64,000 nt of DNA from Typha latifolia (taxonomy: Eukaryota > Streptophyta > Magnoliopsida > Poales > Typhaceae), in NCBI GenBank assembly GCA_019914945.1, contig CM034108.1, positions 1,126,001 through 1,190,000 on the forward strand, given 5' to 3'. Shown one piece after another: positions 41,257 through 54,760 of this stretch (its first letter is position 1; every line of letters begins with the position of its first letter). The notes beneath the pieces were generated by a model. It was not told where the DNA came from, ran no database searches, and saw only the letters and a list, made by a program, of their open reading frames with translations. The translations under genes and the position numbers were made by a program.

Positions 41257-44200
41257 TTATTTTGCATCTTTTCTGCCTTTGCTGTCGTTGCTTTTCAAAC
41301 TTGTAATGACTTTACACGTCCTCAAGAGAACATCTAGTAACTGCATATAAAAACAAAGTGAACATCACATAAACTGGTACACAATGCAACTTGCTGCAAC
41401 ATGCCTCTAATTGTAAGCTTTATGTTGCCAAAACTTGAGCACAATCTCTTTGACATTTAAAACTAACCAAAAAAAAAAATTATCCAAGGTAAACCATACA
41501 TAACAAGACATACTATAAGATCATAAATCTTAGCAAATAATGGATGAGCATTAACCATCTAACCATCTTACATCAGAATAGTCAATCATGAAAAATAATG
41601 ATGAAAGTAACATTAGATTAAAACAAACTTACCCCTGGATGATGCTGAAACAGTGGAGAGTATTGATCAAATGCTACATGCACCTTTCCCAGTATACTCA
41701 AGAGAGCATCAACCTTGTCGCCCAACAAATCAGCCTGAATCACATATGAATTAAATTATATATTACACACGGATTTTCTAGGGTTATCGCTATAAGTAAG
41801 CTTTTCATCTTAAAAATATAAAAATAACCTACCCAACTTTGAACAAGAATTTCTATTAATCTTGAGTACCCGATAAAATTTTTAATCCTAACTTCTAGTT
41901 TTAGGAAGAAATGCAGGAGGATGTTAATTAAGAAGTAGAATCTTCCAAACATATCCTGCATATCAGTGAGAATACAACTCCCAGAATCTACTTTCCTAAT
42001 TCAGGAAGTACGGTTCAAGTTCAGTTTGTAGTAAGCAGCATAAGGTCCACAGTCTACAAGCATCAGAAAGTCTAAAGCAACCTGAAATGATTAGAGTGAG
42101 AAAATCAATTTTATGATTCTTGTAACTAGCAGATTCCTCAACACTTCAGATATTAGAGGTTCATAACATTATGAAATTGGGATCCACCTATCCAGCAAAG
42201 CACCAGAAGTTCAAGCAATTGGATTTATGCATGAACTTTACAGTAACATACCAGAATGACATACTGGTTAAACTTTGGAATAAAAAAGTTCCTATTTCTG
42301 ATAAAATCTATGACTCTATGAGCGTAACACTAACAGTAAATATATTTGAAAACGTACCCCTTGAGAGAAGATGTCAGATAATACGTACAGCAAGAAAGAT
42401 ATCCAAGAACTAGATGTACCTCAGCTTCAGCCTTTTGGAGATTTGAACATCTGACTTCAAGCATTTGTTTGCACGAGGCTCCCTCTTTCTTCAATTGGAT
42501 GGCCTGCTGCGCCACCGGATTGAACTGATGGCTCAAAGTTCTTAACCTGTGAATAGAACAACAATAAATGTTTCATACTATCCAATCATGAGAATCACGC
42601 ACCAACATCAAAGGCAACCAAACTTGAAGTTATAGTCTTTAGCTGAAAAGAAACATCTACGGATTTAAAGTGTTGAAAATTGAGTAGGTACGTGAATGGA
42701 GTCAAATTAGCCACGGGAAAACTGAAGGTCCTATAAGCCCGGCAAAACTTCAATATGCATTACTCGTACAAGTTATCAGTAATCTTTATTTGAACCAACA
42801 AATACCCATTTTCTCTGGAGAAGACTCAGAGACCGACATACTTGTATATATTTCTGCATCTATCCACGTAATTAGCCAACATTACCATGTCTTTGCAGAG
42901 AAATCAGAAGATGTTCACAATGACAACAACCACAAGATAGCCACTTAACTGAATTCAGGGGCATTGGCAACTGATAACACGCAATTATTCACAATGATAA
43001 ACTTACTTATTTTTGTTGTGATTTGTTTTCAACTTTAGCAGCTACCTTATTCAATCTTCTTAGTTCATAATAGTTCTTGGTAGCATTACTAGCAGTAAAA
43101 GATGGAATATCCCACAATTAAATTTATTTAGTTCATGCCTAACTAGAAAAATGCTCCATGCAATGATATGAGATTTGACACATCTGGGTGCAAAGAAAGG
43201 AGAAACAACACTTTCATATAACTTTCAAAAATATTCAGCTTGGTTATAATTTAGTAGTTTGAGTTTATTGAGGAAAATAAACTGGTAAGAAATTACCAAC
43301 TTAGACATAAAAGAAAACACCAGCTCCCAATGTTCATAATCTGGAGACCTTTGATATGGTCTCGCTTACATAATGAAGATTGCACTAGATGATTCCAAAA
43401 GAGAAGAAATTCAAAATTCACAAATGAAATTGAAGTTGAGAAACTTCTTGTCAGTTGGAAAATAAAAATCCCATGAATCAGGCAAATTCGTTAATCAAAG
43501 CAACAGGTCTCAAAGTTTGTTTTGCAGTTAACTAATTACATGCGAGTAGAAATTAAATTGAATCCACATATACAGTGATGGATCTAGTCATCTAATCATA
43601 GATAGATAACCATGTCTACAAAAGCAACTACTACCAAATCGAAACTAAAATGAGCAAAATGAACAAAAACAATGAGATAAGAAGAATAAAAACCTGTTTT
43701 CATTTCTTCCAATCTTCTCTAATAATTTGATTTCAACATCTCCAAATGCTTTTGACAACTCCATCATAGATATAATAGTACATTCTAACTTCTTTTCTTG
43801 CTCCTTTTCCTTTGAGATAGATGATGATAATGTCCTCTGTTTCTCCTCAATAATGCCACAAAGCATGGAGTTTTTCTTTTTCTCTTCCTCCAAAGCATTT
43901 GAGGTACTCCATAAATTTTGGTTAAGTTCATTTATCTCCAGTTCATATTTGCTAATTTGTTGCAAACTCTCATCTAATCTACTGCTCAGTGAGGTTGATT
44001 CCCTCTGAAAATCTGAGATCAGTATCACTTGCTTGCCAACTTGGTCTCTGAGAACACTCATTTCATGGTTTACTATGTCAAATTGCTTCCTTTGGTGCAA
44101 CATTGTAGACTCAGCATCCTTTGCTAGCTTCTCTTTTTCATCTATCAATGAAGATAAAGAAGTAATGAAATGCTTCAGCTTCTGATTCTCTTCATTTCCT

Positions 44201-46470
44201 GAACATAATGTTGTTTCCTTTTCTAAAAGCATTTCTCTGAGAGCACAATTTTCTGTTTGATATTTTAGCACAATGGGATTTATGGTAGATATAGCATCCC
44301 AAATAACTCCTCCAAATATAATGGAGTATGTCTCCTGCAGAATATTAGTCTGGGTGTCTATGTTCTCCATGGTGTTCCTGCAATCATCAATTAATTCTCT
44401 TAAAATAGTCTGATACAATTCATCTCTAATGTTACCTTCAATCTTCAGATCTTTGAATTCACCTTCAAGATTCTTAATTTGTTTCAAAAGTTTAGCTTCA
44501 GACAATGAGTGAAATGACTTTTTGCTTTCTGCATCTGAGACCTTAGACAACAGATGCTTAATTAAACATTGAAGACGTTGATTCTCATAAAGTATGGAAT
44601 CTATTCTGCACTTCAATCTACGTATCTCATCATGATCATTGCTAATTACAGGTGCGACTATTTTCCTTAGGAGGACCCTATCCATCTTTGAAATGACCTC
44701 AGGAATTCTCTTCTTCAGAAATTCGAGCTCTTTATCTTTCCACAACAAGCCCTTTCCCTTGAAAAAGTCTCGCTTGAGCCTAAACAACTCTTCCGTCTTC
44801 TCTTGCAAGGCCAAGTCATGCTGTCTCCTCATCTTGATCATTTCAGATCTAAAGTATGTTACAATTTCTTCTTTTGTCATGTGCTTCAAATGGGGATAGT
44901 CACCCTTGTATGACACAATCTCTCTGGCAATTCCAGATTTCTCTATCACCAGAATTCCATTTCCCTCATGATGTGGTGATGAGAGATGTTCACCTAATCC
45001 TTTTCCAGAAAAATGGTCCTTCCATTTTTTAATTATCTTTACTTTAAAACTTTCATGGCCGTGATGCATACTTGGTTCTGGATTCAACGACTTAGAAATA
45101 GCATCAAGTTCTTCTCGAATGGCAGCAAGTTCATTGTCACTTTCCTGCCAGTTCTTGCTCAGGGTGTTTAGAAGACGTCGTTGCTCAAAAAGTTTTGATT
45201 CAAACTCACCCTGAATACCTCTAATATAGTTCTGAATCATGGCACCGCTGATTTCTTTCTGCAACTCATGTTCCCATTGAAGTTCGGAAACTGAATCTTT
45301 TACTAAGTCAAACATGTCAACAATTTGATCAAATCCTGACGATAGTAACATCTTCAAGCTATCAACTCTTTCATCAACTTCAATCAACTTCTCATCACCT
45401 CTTGTTTTTGGAAGCACACAACACAACCCTACACCCATAGAATTGGCATTGTCCATATCCTGCAAGTTTGAACTTTTCAACTCCTCAATGTCCTCCTTAA
45501 GCCTTTGGAGCTGCTCTTCCACTGCAAACCTCAACCTTTCTATATCCTCTGCATAACTAAATCCTGTGCTATAATCTAAAAGGCGGTGATGCAGCCGTGA
45601 GAGTTCCCGATCAATTTCTGCATTCATCAGCAAGTGTTCTGGCACAATCGCAAATGTTTCTGACCTATTGTCCATATCATCATCGGATTTACAAGACTGT
45701 GACCTCTCTTCTGACGTAGATATCTCTGCCTCTTTTGAAACAATCTTCCCTAAGACCTCCTCATCAGCAGGACTTGTGATTCCACCAATGTCAGAATGGG
45801 CCCCCATCCTCGTGAAACTCAGATGGTCACTAAGGCCATCAGAATAAGAATCTACATCAAGAAGAAACCCCTCATAGAGAGCTGAGTCATACTCGAAACT
45901 CTCTCTTTCTTCAGAAATAGTACTTGGTGCTCTCGATCCTTCAATTGACAGAGCAAGCCTCTCATTCAAGGCTTCAGAATCCCCAACAGTGACCTGCATT
46001 ACGAACTAGCAAGTCTTAACAAGATAAGAAAATGATTTAGGAATCTGATTCAGAAGGACCTTAATATGATCAATATTGCATTTCTATCTTTCTTTTCAGA
46101 TTGGCAAGATATGCAAATCTTGCGAAGATTGATGACCCCATCAGATATAAAAATTTCCAGTAAGAATTTCTCACAAAAGTAAACCTAAAAACCAATAAAA
46201 ATCAAATCTTTCATAGATACGACGAAACCAAAATCCCAAATCAAAATCCAGACGGGGAAGCCTTACCAAGAAGGCCAAGAACAGCACCAAATCACAAAAT
46301 TCAAGCATAGAATAAAGAAGAGAAGAACAGAACAGAACCGCAAACAGAAACGATCTTGCTAACCCTTCCTACCGTTACGAACCAAAACAAATCTACCAAA
46401 GCGGAGGACGAATCAGAAAGCAGAAGCGATATACCAGAGAGGCAAGACTCACGATCTGGGTTCGCTCCAT
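41257..46470 (-). CDS. WAP: WPP domain-associated coiled-coil protein (WAP)
   Basis: Long coiled-coil protein resembling tomato WPP domain-associated protein, a partner of WPP-domain (RanGAP/MAF-type) nuclear-envelope and Golgi proteins. Five coding exons close in frame: 46453-46470, 43694-45993, 42420-42546, 41633-41734 and 41257-41340, giving 876 residues. Exon 1 holds only MERTQI; the main exon continues VTVGDSEALNERLALS. The acidic N-terminal part is followed by HLKHMTKEEIVTYFRSEM and LWKDKELEFLKKRIPEVI, the stretches that identify the family, then long heptad coiled coil rich in Glu, Lys and Leu to near the end. There is no membrane span. The frame has an apparent Met at 45999, but that triplet lies inside the intron acceptor (ATGCAG), so I placed the start in the upstream exon. 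Confidence 0.82.
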
Positions 46471-46684
46471 GAGGGGAGCGGCGAAACGACCGTTAGGGGC
46501 CGACAGATCCCCTTCAAAATTCGCGCCACGACGGTTGCTTCGCGCGAGAAATCTCGTGCCCTCTCTCCCCCCCCCCCCCCTCCCTTTAATAGTGGCGGCG
46601 AACAGTGGACTCTAAAAGGAGGGATCTTTTTTCACTCTTTATCTGTGCTTGTCAGGAAAGCTTTAGGGCAAGTGGAAAAGAAAA

Positions 46685-46731
<47 letters not shown>

Positions 46732-46964
46732 AAAAGCTTAGTAGAAGAGTGAGAGAAAGAAGTCGCTGGGGAGAGAATGATAATTAGGAAAGCTCACGGA
46801 AAGCATCGTCATGTCGGAAATAAATTGCTAATTAAATAATTGATTCCTTAAATTTCTAAATTACCCATATTTATACCACAAAATATGGTCCATACCTATT
46901 TTAATTTTTAAAAACAAGTGAGAGGGAAAAAAAGAGTGGGTTTTTCACGTATATATCTTTCTAA

Positions 46965-46968
<4 letters not shown>
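46471..46968 (-). promoter_or_regulatory. WAP leader and promoter with a G-run and a GA microsatellite
   Basis: Fourteen consecutive C at 46567-46580 (G on the coding strand of WAP) lie about 100 bp upstream of the start, and 43 bp of AG repeats lie at 46687-46729. Between them the sequence is purine-rich. No coding frame. Confidence 0.6.
46687..46729. repeat. (AG)n microsatellite
   Basis: Uninterrupted alternating AG on the plus strand in the WAP promoter region; on the gene's coding strand it reads CT. Confidence 0.95.

Positions 46969-47002
<34 letters not shown>
46969..47002. repeat. (AT)17 microsatellite
   Basis: 34 bp of alternating AT in the interval between the WAP promoter and the J-protein gene. 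Confidence 0.95.
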
Positions 47003-47004
<2 letters not shown>

Positions 47005-49169
47005 TAAAAATAGTTCGACTTTCTATGGATTCTCTTAAAACTATTTTTTTTATACCAGTGCCTCTCAAACGTTACTAACTGTTATTTTTATTTAGGTATA
47101 TTTCTTTTAATTAAGCACATTTATGTCTTTTTTTCTGTTTAATTATTAAGACTTTACTTTATAACAGTTAAGAAGTAATCTGAACGCTATCAACATATAA
47201 AAGTATGAGTTTCAAAAGGTATAATACGCAGAAATGGAAAACTTTTGAGTACACATAAAAGAATGGATTAAACAGGGGATAGTAACAACATTTATCCTAC
47301 GATAAACAGGGGAAGGTACAAATGGCTTGGTCTGCTGGATCCCAGATAGCTAGCTCACGACTCATGAGGCAAAAAAAAAGAGAAAGAAAAAGTGGTGAAC
47401 TGGGCCCCATGCAATCGAATTGTTCCTCTGGAATTATCCATCGTCTCAATCTCTCGACTCAAATGTTTTGCTAAGCAAAACGATAACCGAACAAAACAAT
47501 CGAATAGAGCATAAAGAAATAATCCAATAACCAAAGACCAAAACTACAAAGCTAACCTTTTAACACAGGAACTCGAACTCATGGGTGGATGCAAAAAATA
47601 TTTTCTCATTTAATATCATGTTTAAGTGGATTAAGTAATGTGGGTCAAATGGTGGCCCTCAGCTTTAATGGTCAGACTTGGGCCCATTAGTTAATGAGTG
47701 CCACCTAAATAAAGTGGGTGAGCTGAACCAGGACCTCATTGAGCACAATGAGATAAAGAACTTTATTTAATGCTAAACAATCCAAGACCTAAAATTAATC
47801 ATGCTACTGGCCCAGACTTGACTCGGTTGGAATATTCACATGGATCCGGGGAAGCCTAGGATTTGGGATCTAGACTTGGTGTCAAGTTGGATCCAACCAA
47901 ATTTGTTTAGGCTGGAATTGAAGATCATGGGTTGAATGGAGTCAATAGACCACAGAAATACACAAAATTCTCACCCTGACATCATTCCAAGAGCATAAGC
48001 ACAAATTCCTCTATGAAGATTAGATGGTAACAATATTTAGCTACTCCAAAATTAATAAGCACATTAAATGAGTAAGAAGACAAGATGACAGAAAGCTACC
48101 TCAAAATCTTGAACAATGAGCTAGCTAAAACACTTACACAAAATGTATGCATTTTACTCAAATAAAACCCATCTACATATTAACTGCATTTAATGTAGTT
48201 AATATTGGAAAGGCTTGACAACTCAAAATAGAAAGCCCTAAGCAAAGTAATAAGATAAATGTCAGAATGCTAATCCAGCTCCAAAGAAACCTGACCTGAT
48301 TTCATGAACTTTCTGCAATGAAACACATTAAGATAATTTTCAGGGGTTCCATGTAGACCTGCAGCAGTAAGAAAATAGGCATGCCATCTTTCCTTTTAAT
48401 AGAAAGGGAATCAAAACGCATACTCATCACTTAAAAAATTTCATATTGGGTAAATGGAATGATGCTGCAAACGCTGACATTAGATCAATAAATGAAAAGC
48501 TGAACCTCGACCACCAGCATTTATTCACAAAGTTTACATTGGACTTGACTGATAGCTTGCACTAATCCAGTTTCTCTAGTGTACATGTTACAGAGACCAG
48601 TAAACTTCAACAGATAGCTTTGATCTATTTACAGATTGTCATATTAAAGTGACTAGTTTTCCATTATTCTTCTCCGAAAGATGAGCAAGAAAGGCCACGC
48701 ATATCCAGTCACTGTCATGAAAAACTCTGTCCACTTTCTTGCATGGTCCCTTGCCTTCAAACTAAGAATGAGGTACAGTTTTCCTTACATTTAGAGGGCT
48801 TCAAGGAATACAACAGGGACCGCTAGTATGAAGAAGCAAACACTAGGGGTAAAATGATGACAGATAAGGAGGATTAGAGTACTACAGCGTCAGCCATTCT
48901 CTTTGAACTGTCCTGTGATACCTCATATCACATTCTCTGGAGTAAAATCCTTGACATTTCAAGAGCACCTTTTAGTACTACTTTTCTGTTTTTAAACTCA
49001 AAGGAGATGCCTGTCAACAAAGAAAAGATATGTCAACCTTTCCATTTTCTTTTCCTGTTTCTTTCTAGAGAATATATGCCCACAATCTATTTTCTTCTCC
49101 TGTTCTTTTCTTTTATGATGACTGAAATAAACCCTTCTGCCAAAGCGCTTGCCCACATTAACAATTTGA
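47003..49169. other. Intergenic and J-protein 3' flank
   Basis: No recognisable gene. The right part (from roughly 48480) should include the 3' untranslated region of the J-protein gene. Short words such as GGATCC and TTGGGATC near 47840-47900 do not form a recognisable element. Confidence 0.5.
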
Positions 49170-52100
49170 CTATGGAGATCGCCGCCAACTCTTGATACCT
49201 TTCTGGGGCATCTTGAAGGGGCTCCAGCTTTTCCTACGCTTAGGCGTCTCAGAGAAGACACCAGATGCCAAGGCCTGCTGAAACCACAGCTCAAACTCGT
49301 CATCTTCAGGAATCATCTCAGCATCTAACCCCCATGGATATTTGGAATTGTTAGATCTCTTTGTTGTCTTATCCAAACCAACCATGTTTACCATAAAGCT
49401 TGGACGATGAGTATTAGGCCTGCACACCATTCCCTGTACAACAATATAGTTTTTGTGAAGGCAAAGAAGAGTGAGTATTCCTTTTAATTCCTTTTTATGC
49501 ATATTACTTTTATCAGTAAATAAAGATAGTAGATTGTGTTTGCAACTCAAATATCTATCTTCTTATGAAGAAAAGAGTCATCACCTAAAATGGAGAGCCA
49601 AGAAAGACGCGGGCAGGAGAAATTGCATGCTAAAATGGCTATCTAAACTGGAAGCAGAGTTTACTTCTTAACTACAAAAACTAATGGACCGATTGATCTC
49701 AAGCAAAGTTATTAAAAAAACAACTTTTTTAGACTTGGAAAAGAGATTGTAAAGAAGAACACAGGCAAGGCTTTTACACCATTCTCTCCCCAGACGGCCA
49801 AACCCTGCACTAGTAGGAGTCTCATGCGCTAGAATCAACTTTTTTCGCACTTCATACTGGTAGTCATCAGCATATCTGATCCTCCATGTATAAGACCAGA
49901 AAATTATGAGAAAGTGGAAATCAACAATTTGGCTTGTAAACAACAACCCGAACTTATTTTCAAGTGCAATAAACCAAAAGCATCTCATCAAAACCCACTA
50001 CAAAAGGCTACTAAAGTCTTCTTTACAGTATTTGTTTGACTGCCTGACTTGATAGAATGTAGTTTCTTAATTATATAATGATGAGTTAGGAACCCAACAA
50101 AAGTAGTTAGTCCAAAAAGTGTCTTGTCTAGGAAAGGGGAGCCTTTTGTGAACACGATAGCTAATGTCCTTGTGATAGTCTATGAACAAGCACAACACCA
50201 GGACAGGAAATTTTATTGGGCAGGATACTTCACTAAATATATTCTATAACATGAGAAAAGACGTGTAAAAAGACCTTGTCAATCACACAGAAATGCCATA
50301 TCCCACTTCACCGCCAAACCAACAAACTTGTGAAGATTACTTCAGAATGCACAAGAGTAAAGTTTAATAGTAGAAGGCACAAATACATGCTTGAAAGAAC
50401 AGTAATGAGAGAATTGCCGACAAACACCACTGACATTTATAATGTATTTTCAGATCATAAAGAAATAAGAAGAGAAAAAGGTCAGCACAACGAAACAGTA
50501 GACACTGACTGACCTGACAAATGGCCCATTCAGATACATCAAAGATTTTACTTTCAGCACAAACAAAAGCTCGAGGTATATCCACCTGCAAAGCAAGAAG
50601 TGTGAGTTCCTTTTCAGACAATAGGTTGAGAGCTAATGCAATATAAGGCCCGAATTTCAAAAAGAAGAAACAGAAAGAAACACATTGCTAGCATGCATTA
50701 GAGTTGAAAAGTATCAAAGAATGAGAAGACTAATAGATAGAAACCTAACATATTATGGATGAGCACAACCTCCTTTAATCAACTAATCTATGTATTAATT
50801 ATTAGAGACTGCAACATAAGCTATCTCTAGCACTCCCTATGAATCAAATATTGTGAAATTATCCTGGCATACACACGCTCATTATTTACATTGCAGTAGA
50901 TTGACTATCAAACAACGAGGAAAGTCACAAATTCATACCCAAACAGTTTCTGTCAGAAGTAATATGATAAGCAAGGAAAGACATTTACAACTGAAAATTG
51001 CACTATAAAGAGTATTTGAACAATGCCTGAAGGAAAAAAGAGAAGGATACAATCTTTGAAAATCACAATACCTTCTGAGATGTTGGAAAGAATGGGGAGC
51101 GCCCATTTTCTACCCATCCATCTCCATCCTTAGCTTGATGGAACTGACAGCAATCCTAGTGCCAGTATACATACTAATCAGGTGTTGAATTTGAAATGCC
51201 CTTACTACATATAAAGAAAAAAAAAATGACTTGAAAATGTCGAGTTGCAAAATAGGTTCTAACCTGACACCACCTTGCTCTGGCTTTACTTCTACTAGTA
51301 CATATCCATATATGAAAATTGCCACACTTTGTACATTCTATACGTCTGGATTCTTCGGAGATGAACTCTACCCCATCCTATAAAAGATGACATCAGCTAG
51401 GCAGCAAAAAGTACATAGCAGTGAAGTGTTACACAGTCACTTGCCAAATTAGATACTCTCCAAATTAGATACTCTCTGACACAACTAAACATAAGCTTTT
51501 GTTTCTAGTGCAATGATAAGTAATTAACTTTTATCTGGTAAACAGCAATTTCAACTTAAACAAAAAATATATATAAATAGTCTGCATCAAATAATAAATA
51601 GTTCTACCTGTTGAGAGATACCACGAGATTTCTGAGAAACTTTCCTGGATTCTTCCTGCCTCAGTTGGTCATCATAATTGTTCTTCTTTGTTACATCTGA
51701 AAGAACCTGAAAAATACCATGATAAGGTGCAGCTGTCAATCTATCGGAAACCATTCTGAACCATAGGTACTGATAATAGGAGAAACAATGACTCAATTTT
51801 GCTCTTTAATGTCAATGCCACTTAGTTCTTGCAATAGGAAGAAAATAGTCTTCACCAACAGAAACTTGCCTCATAAGCACATTGAAGCTTTTTAAATGAT
51901 TCACAAGCCAAAGAATTTCCCATATTTTTATCTGGATGTACAAGAAGAACCTACATATGCAAACAAAAACCAGTAAGATACAGTAGACAAACTAACTCTC
52001 AACAACGATTACTTACTAGAGATAAATCACCACCTTTTTGTGATATTCTTTCTTTAGTAACTTTTGATCAATGACCTTGTGTCTAGCGAAGCCTAAAACT

Positions 52101-53966
52101 TCATAATGGTTTAAACCATCCATTATCCTCTTCATCTCATCTATTGAAGTCGAATCGCTTTTGACAACTTTGCTAGAAGAAACATCCTTCTGGGTATTCA
52201 GAACTTCTGTAGTGGACATCGAAGAAGAAGACTTAAACGAGTCCACATTTGCAGATTCACCAGTCGGAGGCGAGTATTCACAAGAACCAGACAAATCCTC
52301 CATTACAGGTTCTGGATCCTTTGGCTCTTCAAATTGTGCATTTTCATTGGTGCTATCGTATCCTTGAAACAACTTATTCAGAAAATCATTTGAAAGGAAA
52401 GAAATATTTAGTGTCAGAAAAACTCCAAACCATCCAACACGAGCACTGATGCAATAAACAGCATATGCACTCGACATGAGTATCAGAAACCGAGCATGAT
52501 TTAGGGAATATATATAACCTGCATCACATTAAAGAAATCATCAACGACTGGAACTCTAGACTAGTGCTAGAAATCCTTACAAGACTCAAGTTTAAGGTAT
52601 AGAGGCAACAGATATCAAATTTATTTCTATAAGACTCCAGACAGCAAACTCACATATAAGATATCAGATACGTCAAAAATAAAGAAGAGAGGAAAACTCA
52701 CCTCCAGCGGTAAGTAGCATTCCTGTTATCCAGAAGTTTCCAAATATCCACATCATCAAAATTCCAAACAATCCTACAATAAGAAGCCCAGGGGTGTAAC
52801 CCAAATAATGAATAGATGCCCCAGCAGCTCCCTGAAAGAAAATTATGTGCCAAATATGTGATCCACCAAGAGGCCCTTTTTTGTAAGTAAGAACTGATTC
52901 CTTCAATAAAGAACAGTCTACTGTATGTATAAAGTCCATATACGACGCACCATAGTGAGAATAAATAAAAACATCACAGGTAGCAAAATATTCCAAAAGG
53001 TACAACAGAAGATCATAGGCCACATTTTTGCAAATTCAAGTCCATACTACAAAATTAGCAGTTCATGCCAATATTCCAAACAACCCAACTTCTAGCGCAT
53101 CATTTTATATATCACAATATGATATTAGTTATATTCGCAAAAAATCTGAATGCATTATCTAGCAAAGTGAAGAAAAGCAGATGCTAACATGTTCTTTGGC
53201 ATAGCATGACATATAACTATAACTAGAGATTCATTTGATGTTCCCTACAGTTACTAAAACTACTTATTGGTGAAAAGAAAGAAATAAGATAAAGCATGTC
53301 ATATGGCAGAGAAAGCGTGTAAAAGGAATTCGTCAAATTCCACTCCATCTTAACAGATTCTCCCAATTCAAGTGAGTTGACAATGAAGCAGCAAAAAGAA
53401 AATGGCATGCGCAAGTATGCAACAAAAGTCTTACATGGGACAGTAAGATTATGAATAAATGGAGCATGATAATATCATAACAAAGGCAGAAAATTAGATT
53501 CTTTGAAACAAAAGGAATCTATCAAACCAATTGCATAAACAAAACAGATCATCCAAAAATATATTTGGGGACAGCAAATAAGGTATAAAATAACTAAGGG
53601 GACAAAAGGCAACTGCAAAAGTCGTATAGAGATTTGAGAGCAAACCAGACTAAGAAGTGCATAAACAAGGTAAGTCGTCGAAGTCAAGCAAAGAAAGCAA
53701 CTCCACATTATGACAAACAGCGCCGTAGAACCCAAACTGATTAAGGATGAGAAGCCCCTGACCACACAATCTTTCCACTGCAGAAGCAGCATAAGAAGAA
53801 ATCTCCCAACTCGTACACATCCCCCGTAAACCATCGGCCAGTGGCGATCGATCAAGAACACAAGCTTATCCTTTGCGCAGCTCGCTGCAACTCGTGTACC
53901 CATGAATGCCTGCTTCTGGGACTGCAACCACTTCCATCCCTGCTTCAACAACCCTATGTCTCCCAT
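49170..53966 (-). CDS. Membrane J-domain protein with Jiv90 domain (DNAJC14-like)
   Basis: DnaJ co-chaperone of the plant group represented by At5g49580, related to animal ER-membrane DNAJC14/Jiv. Nine coding exons close in frame: 53646-53966, 52702-52831, 52034-52518, 51870-51950, 51608-51706, 51264-51377, 51072-51155, 50514-50585 and 49170-49433, giving 549 residues. Three hydrophobic segments lie in the first 200 residues (around LGSTALFVIMWSCFLCL, GLLIVGLFGILMMWIFG and AYAVYCISARVGWFGVFL). A Ser-rich linker leads to the J domain from NHYEVLGF (near residue 286), with its HPD triad near 316-318. The Jiv90 part has paired Cys (ECTKCGNFHIW, RWCQDCCQFHQ) suggesting zinc binding, then VCAESKIFDVSEWAICQGM. 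The intron 51707-51869 has a GC donor. The frame extends upstream without another ATG, so 53966 is the start. Confidence 0.9.
51707..51869 (-). other. GC-AG intron in the J-protein gene
   Basis: The donor reads TATGAG|GCAAGTTTC and the acceptor TTTTTCAG|GTTCTT. GC instead of GT at the donor, with otherwise strong consensus (AG|GCAAGT), is the minor GC-AG class. Using it joins AYE to VLSDV in frame, exactly across the conserved J-domain helix IV. Confidence 0.75.
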
Positions 53967-53975
53967 CAAGGACAC

Positions 53976-54520
53976 CTATACTTGCATCAATCGCATCGCC
54001 TATAACTTCGAGCAATCATATCCCCGAGGAAATTACTCTAAATACAATCTTTAACAAAACCCACGAAATCTAATTCCCAAGTTAATCACAAATTCCACCT
54101 CTCCTCATCTGCTTCACGAAACTCGAAATCCATCAATCGAACTCCCTGGTAGCCCGCAACAACCAAACCAGGAGCAAGAGAACCGATCTCGGAGAAGGGG
54201 TTGTTCCAAGGCTACCGACACCCAAATCCAACACTCCTCTTATGAAGCGGCACAAAAGAGAAAAAAAAATAACCAACTCGATCCACGGGAATCTGACGAA
54301 AACCTAGCTTTTCTATTTATTTCTTTTTCTCCCCCTCTTTTACTTTTTCCCTCGGATTCAAGCAAAGCCCGTGAAAAAAGAAGAAGGAATTAAAGGAGTG
54401 AAAGAAAAAAAAAATCCGAAGAAGAAGAAGAAGAAGAAGAAGAAGAAGAAGAAGAAGACGAAGAAGACGAAGAAGAAGGGTATAGAGAGCAGAGGAGATT
54501 AGGGTTTGTTTACTTGTTAC
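53976..54520 (-). other. Probable 5' leader intron of the J-protein gene, with an (AAG)n tract
   Basis: A donor CCG|GTAACAAG lies at 54519-54520 and an acceptor AGTATAG lies ten bases upstream of the start codon, giving a 545-bp leader intron. It contains a GAA/GAC-rich repeat at 54418-54479 (TTC on the transcribed strand). Inferred from splice signals. Confidence 0.55.
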
Positions 54521-54760
54521 CGGTTGGCCATGGCGAGGGGTTTGAGGTGGGAGTGGAAAAAGAGAAGAGTGGAGAAGAGAGATGAAGAGAGAGGGAGAGA
54601 AGATTAATAACTAATAATAACCGCAGTTAAACGATAGAGAGATTTAATGTTAATTAGGTTGAGATTAAAAGTTTAGTGAGGGATAATAGAATTACAAGAT
54701 GTCTCTATATGGGAAAAGGCTGTCGTAGATCACGTGATTCTTAATTATTAATCCAATGTG
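54500..54760 (-). promoter_or_regulatory. J-protein leader and proximal promoter
   Basis: Near the presumed leader exon are TAGGGTTT (telo-box) at 54500-54507 and an ATG at 54529-54531 that opens a short upstream frame. Further upstream a CACGTG palindrome lies at 54731-54736. Confidence 0.5.

Noticed and set aside
49668..49991. Possible extra J-protein exon
   Set aside because: The flanking exons join in phase as AICQ-GMVCRPNTH, the contiguous order known in the family, so no exon is needed.
53966..53975. Start of the J-protein at a GTG at 53975
   Set aside because: The GTG lies right after a splice acceptor; the first ATG in frame at 53966 gives the expected N-terminus.
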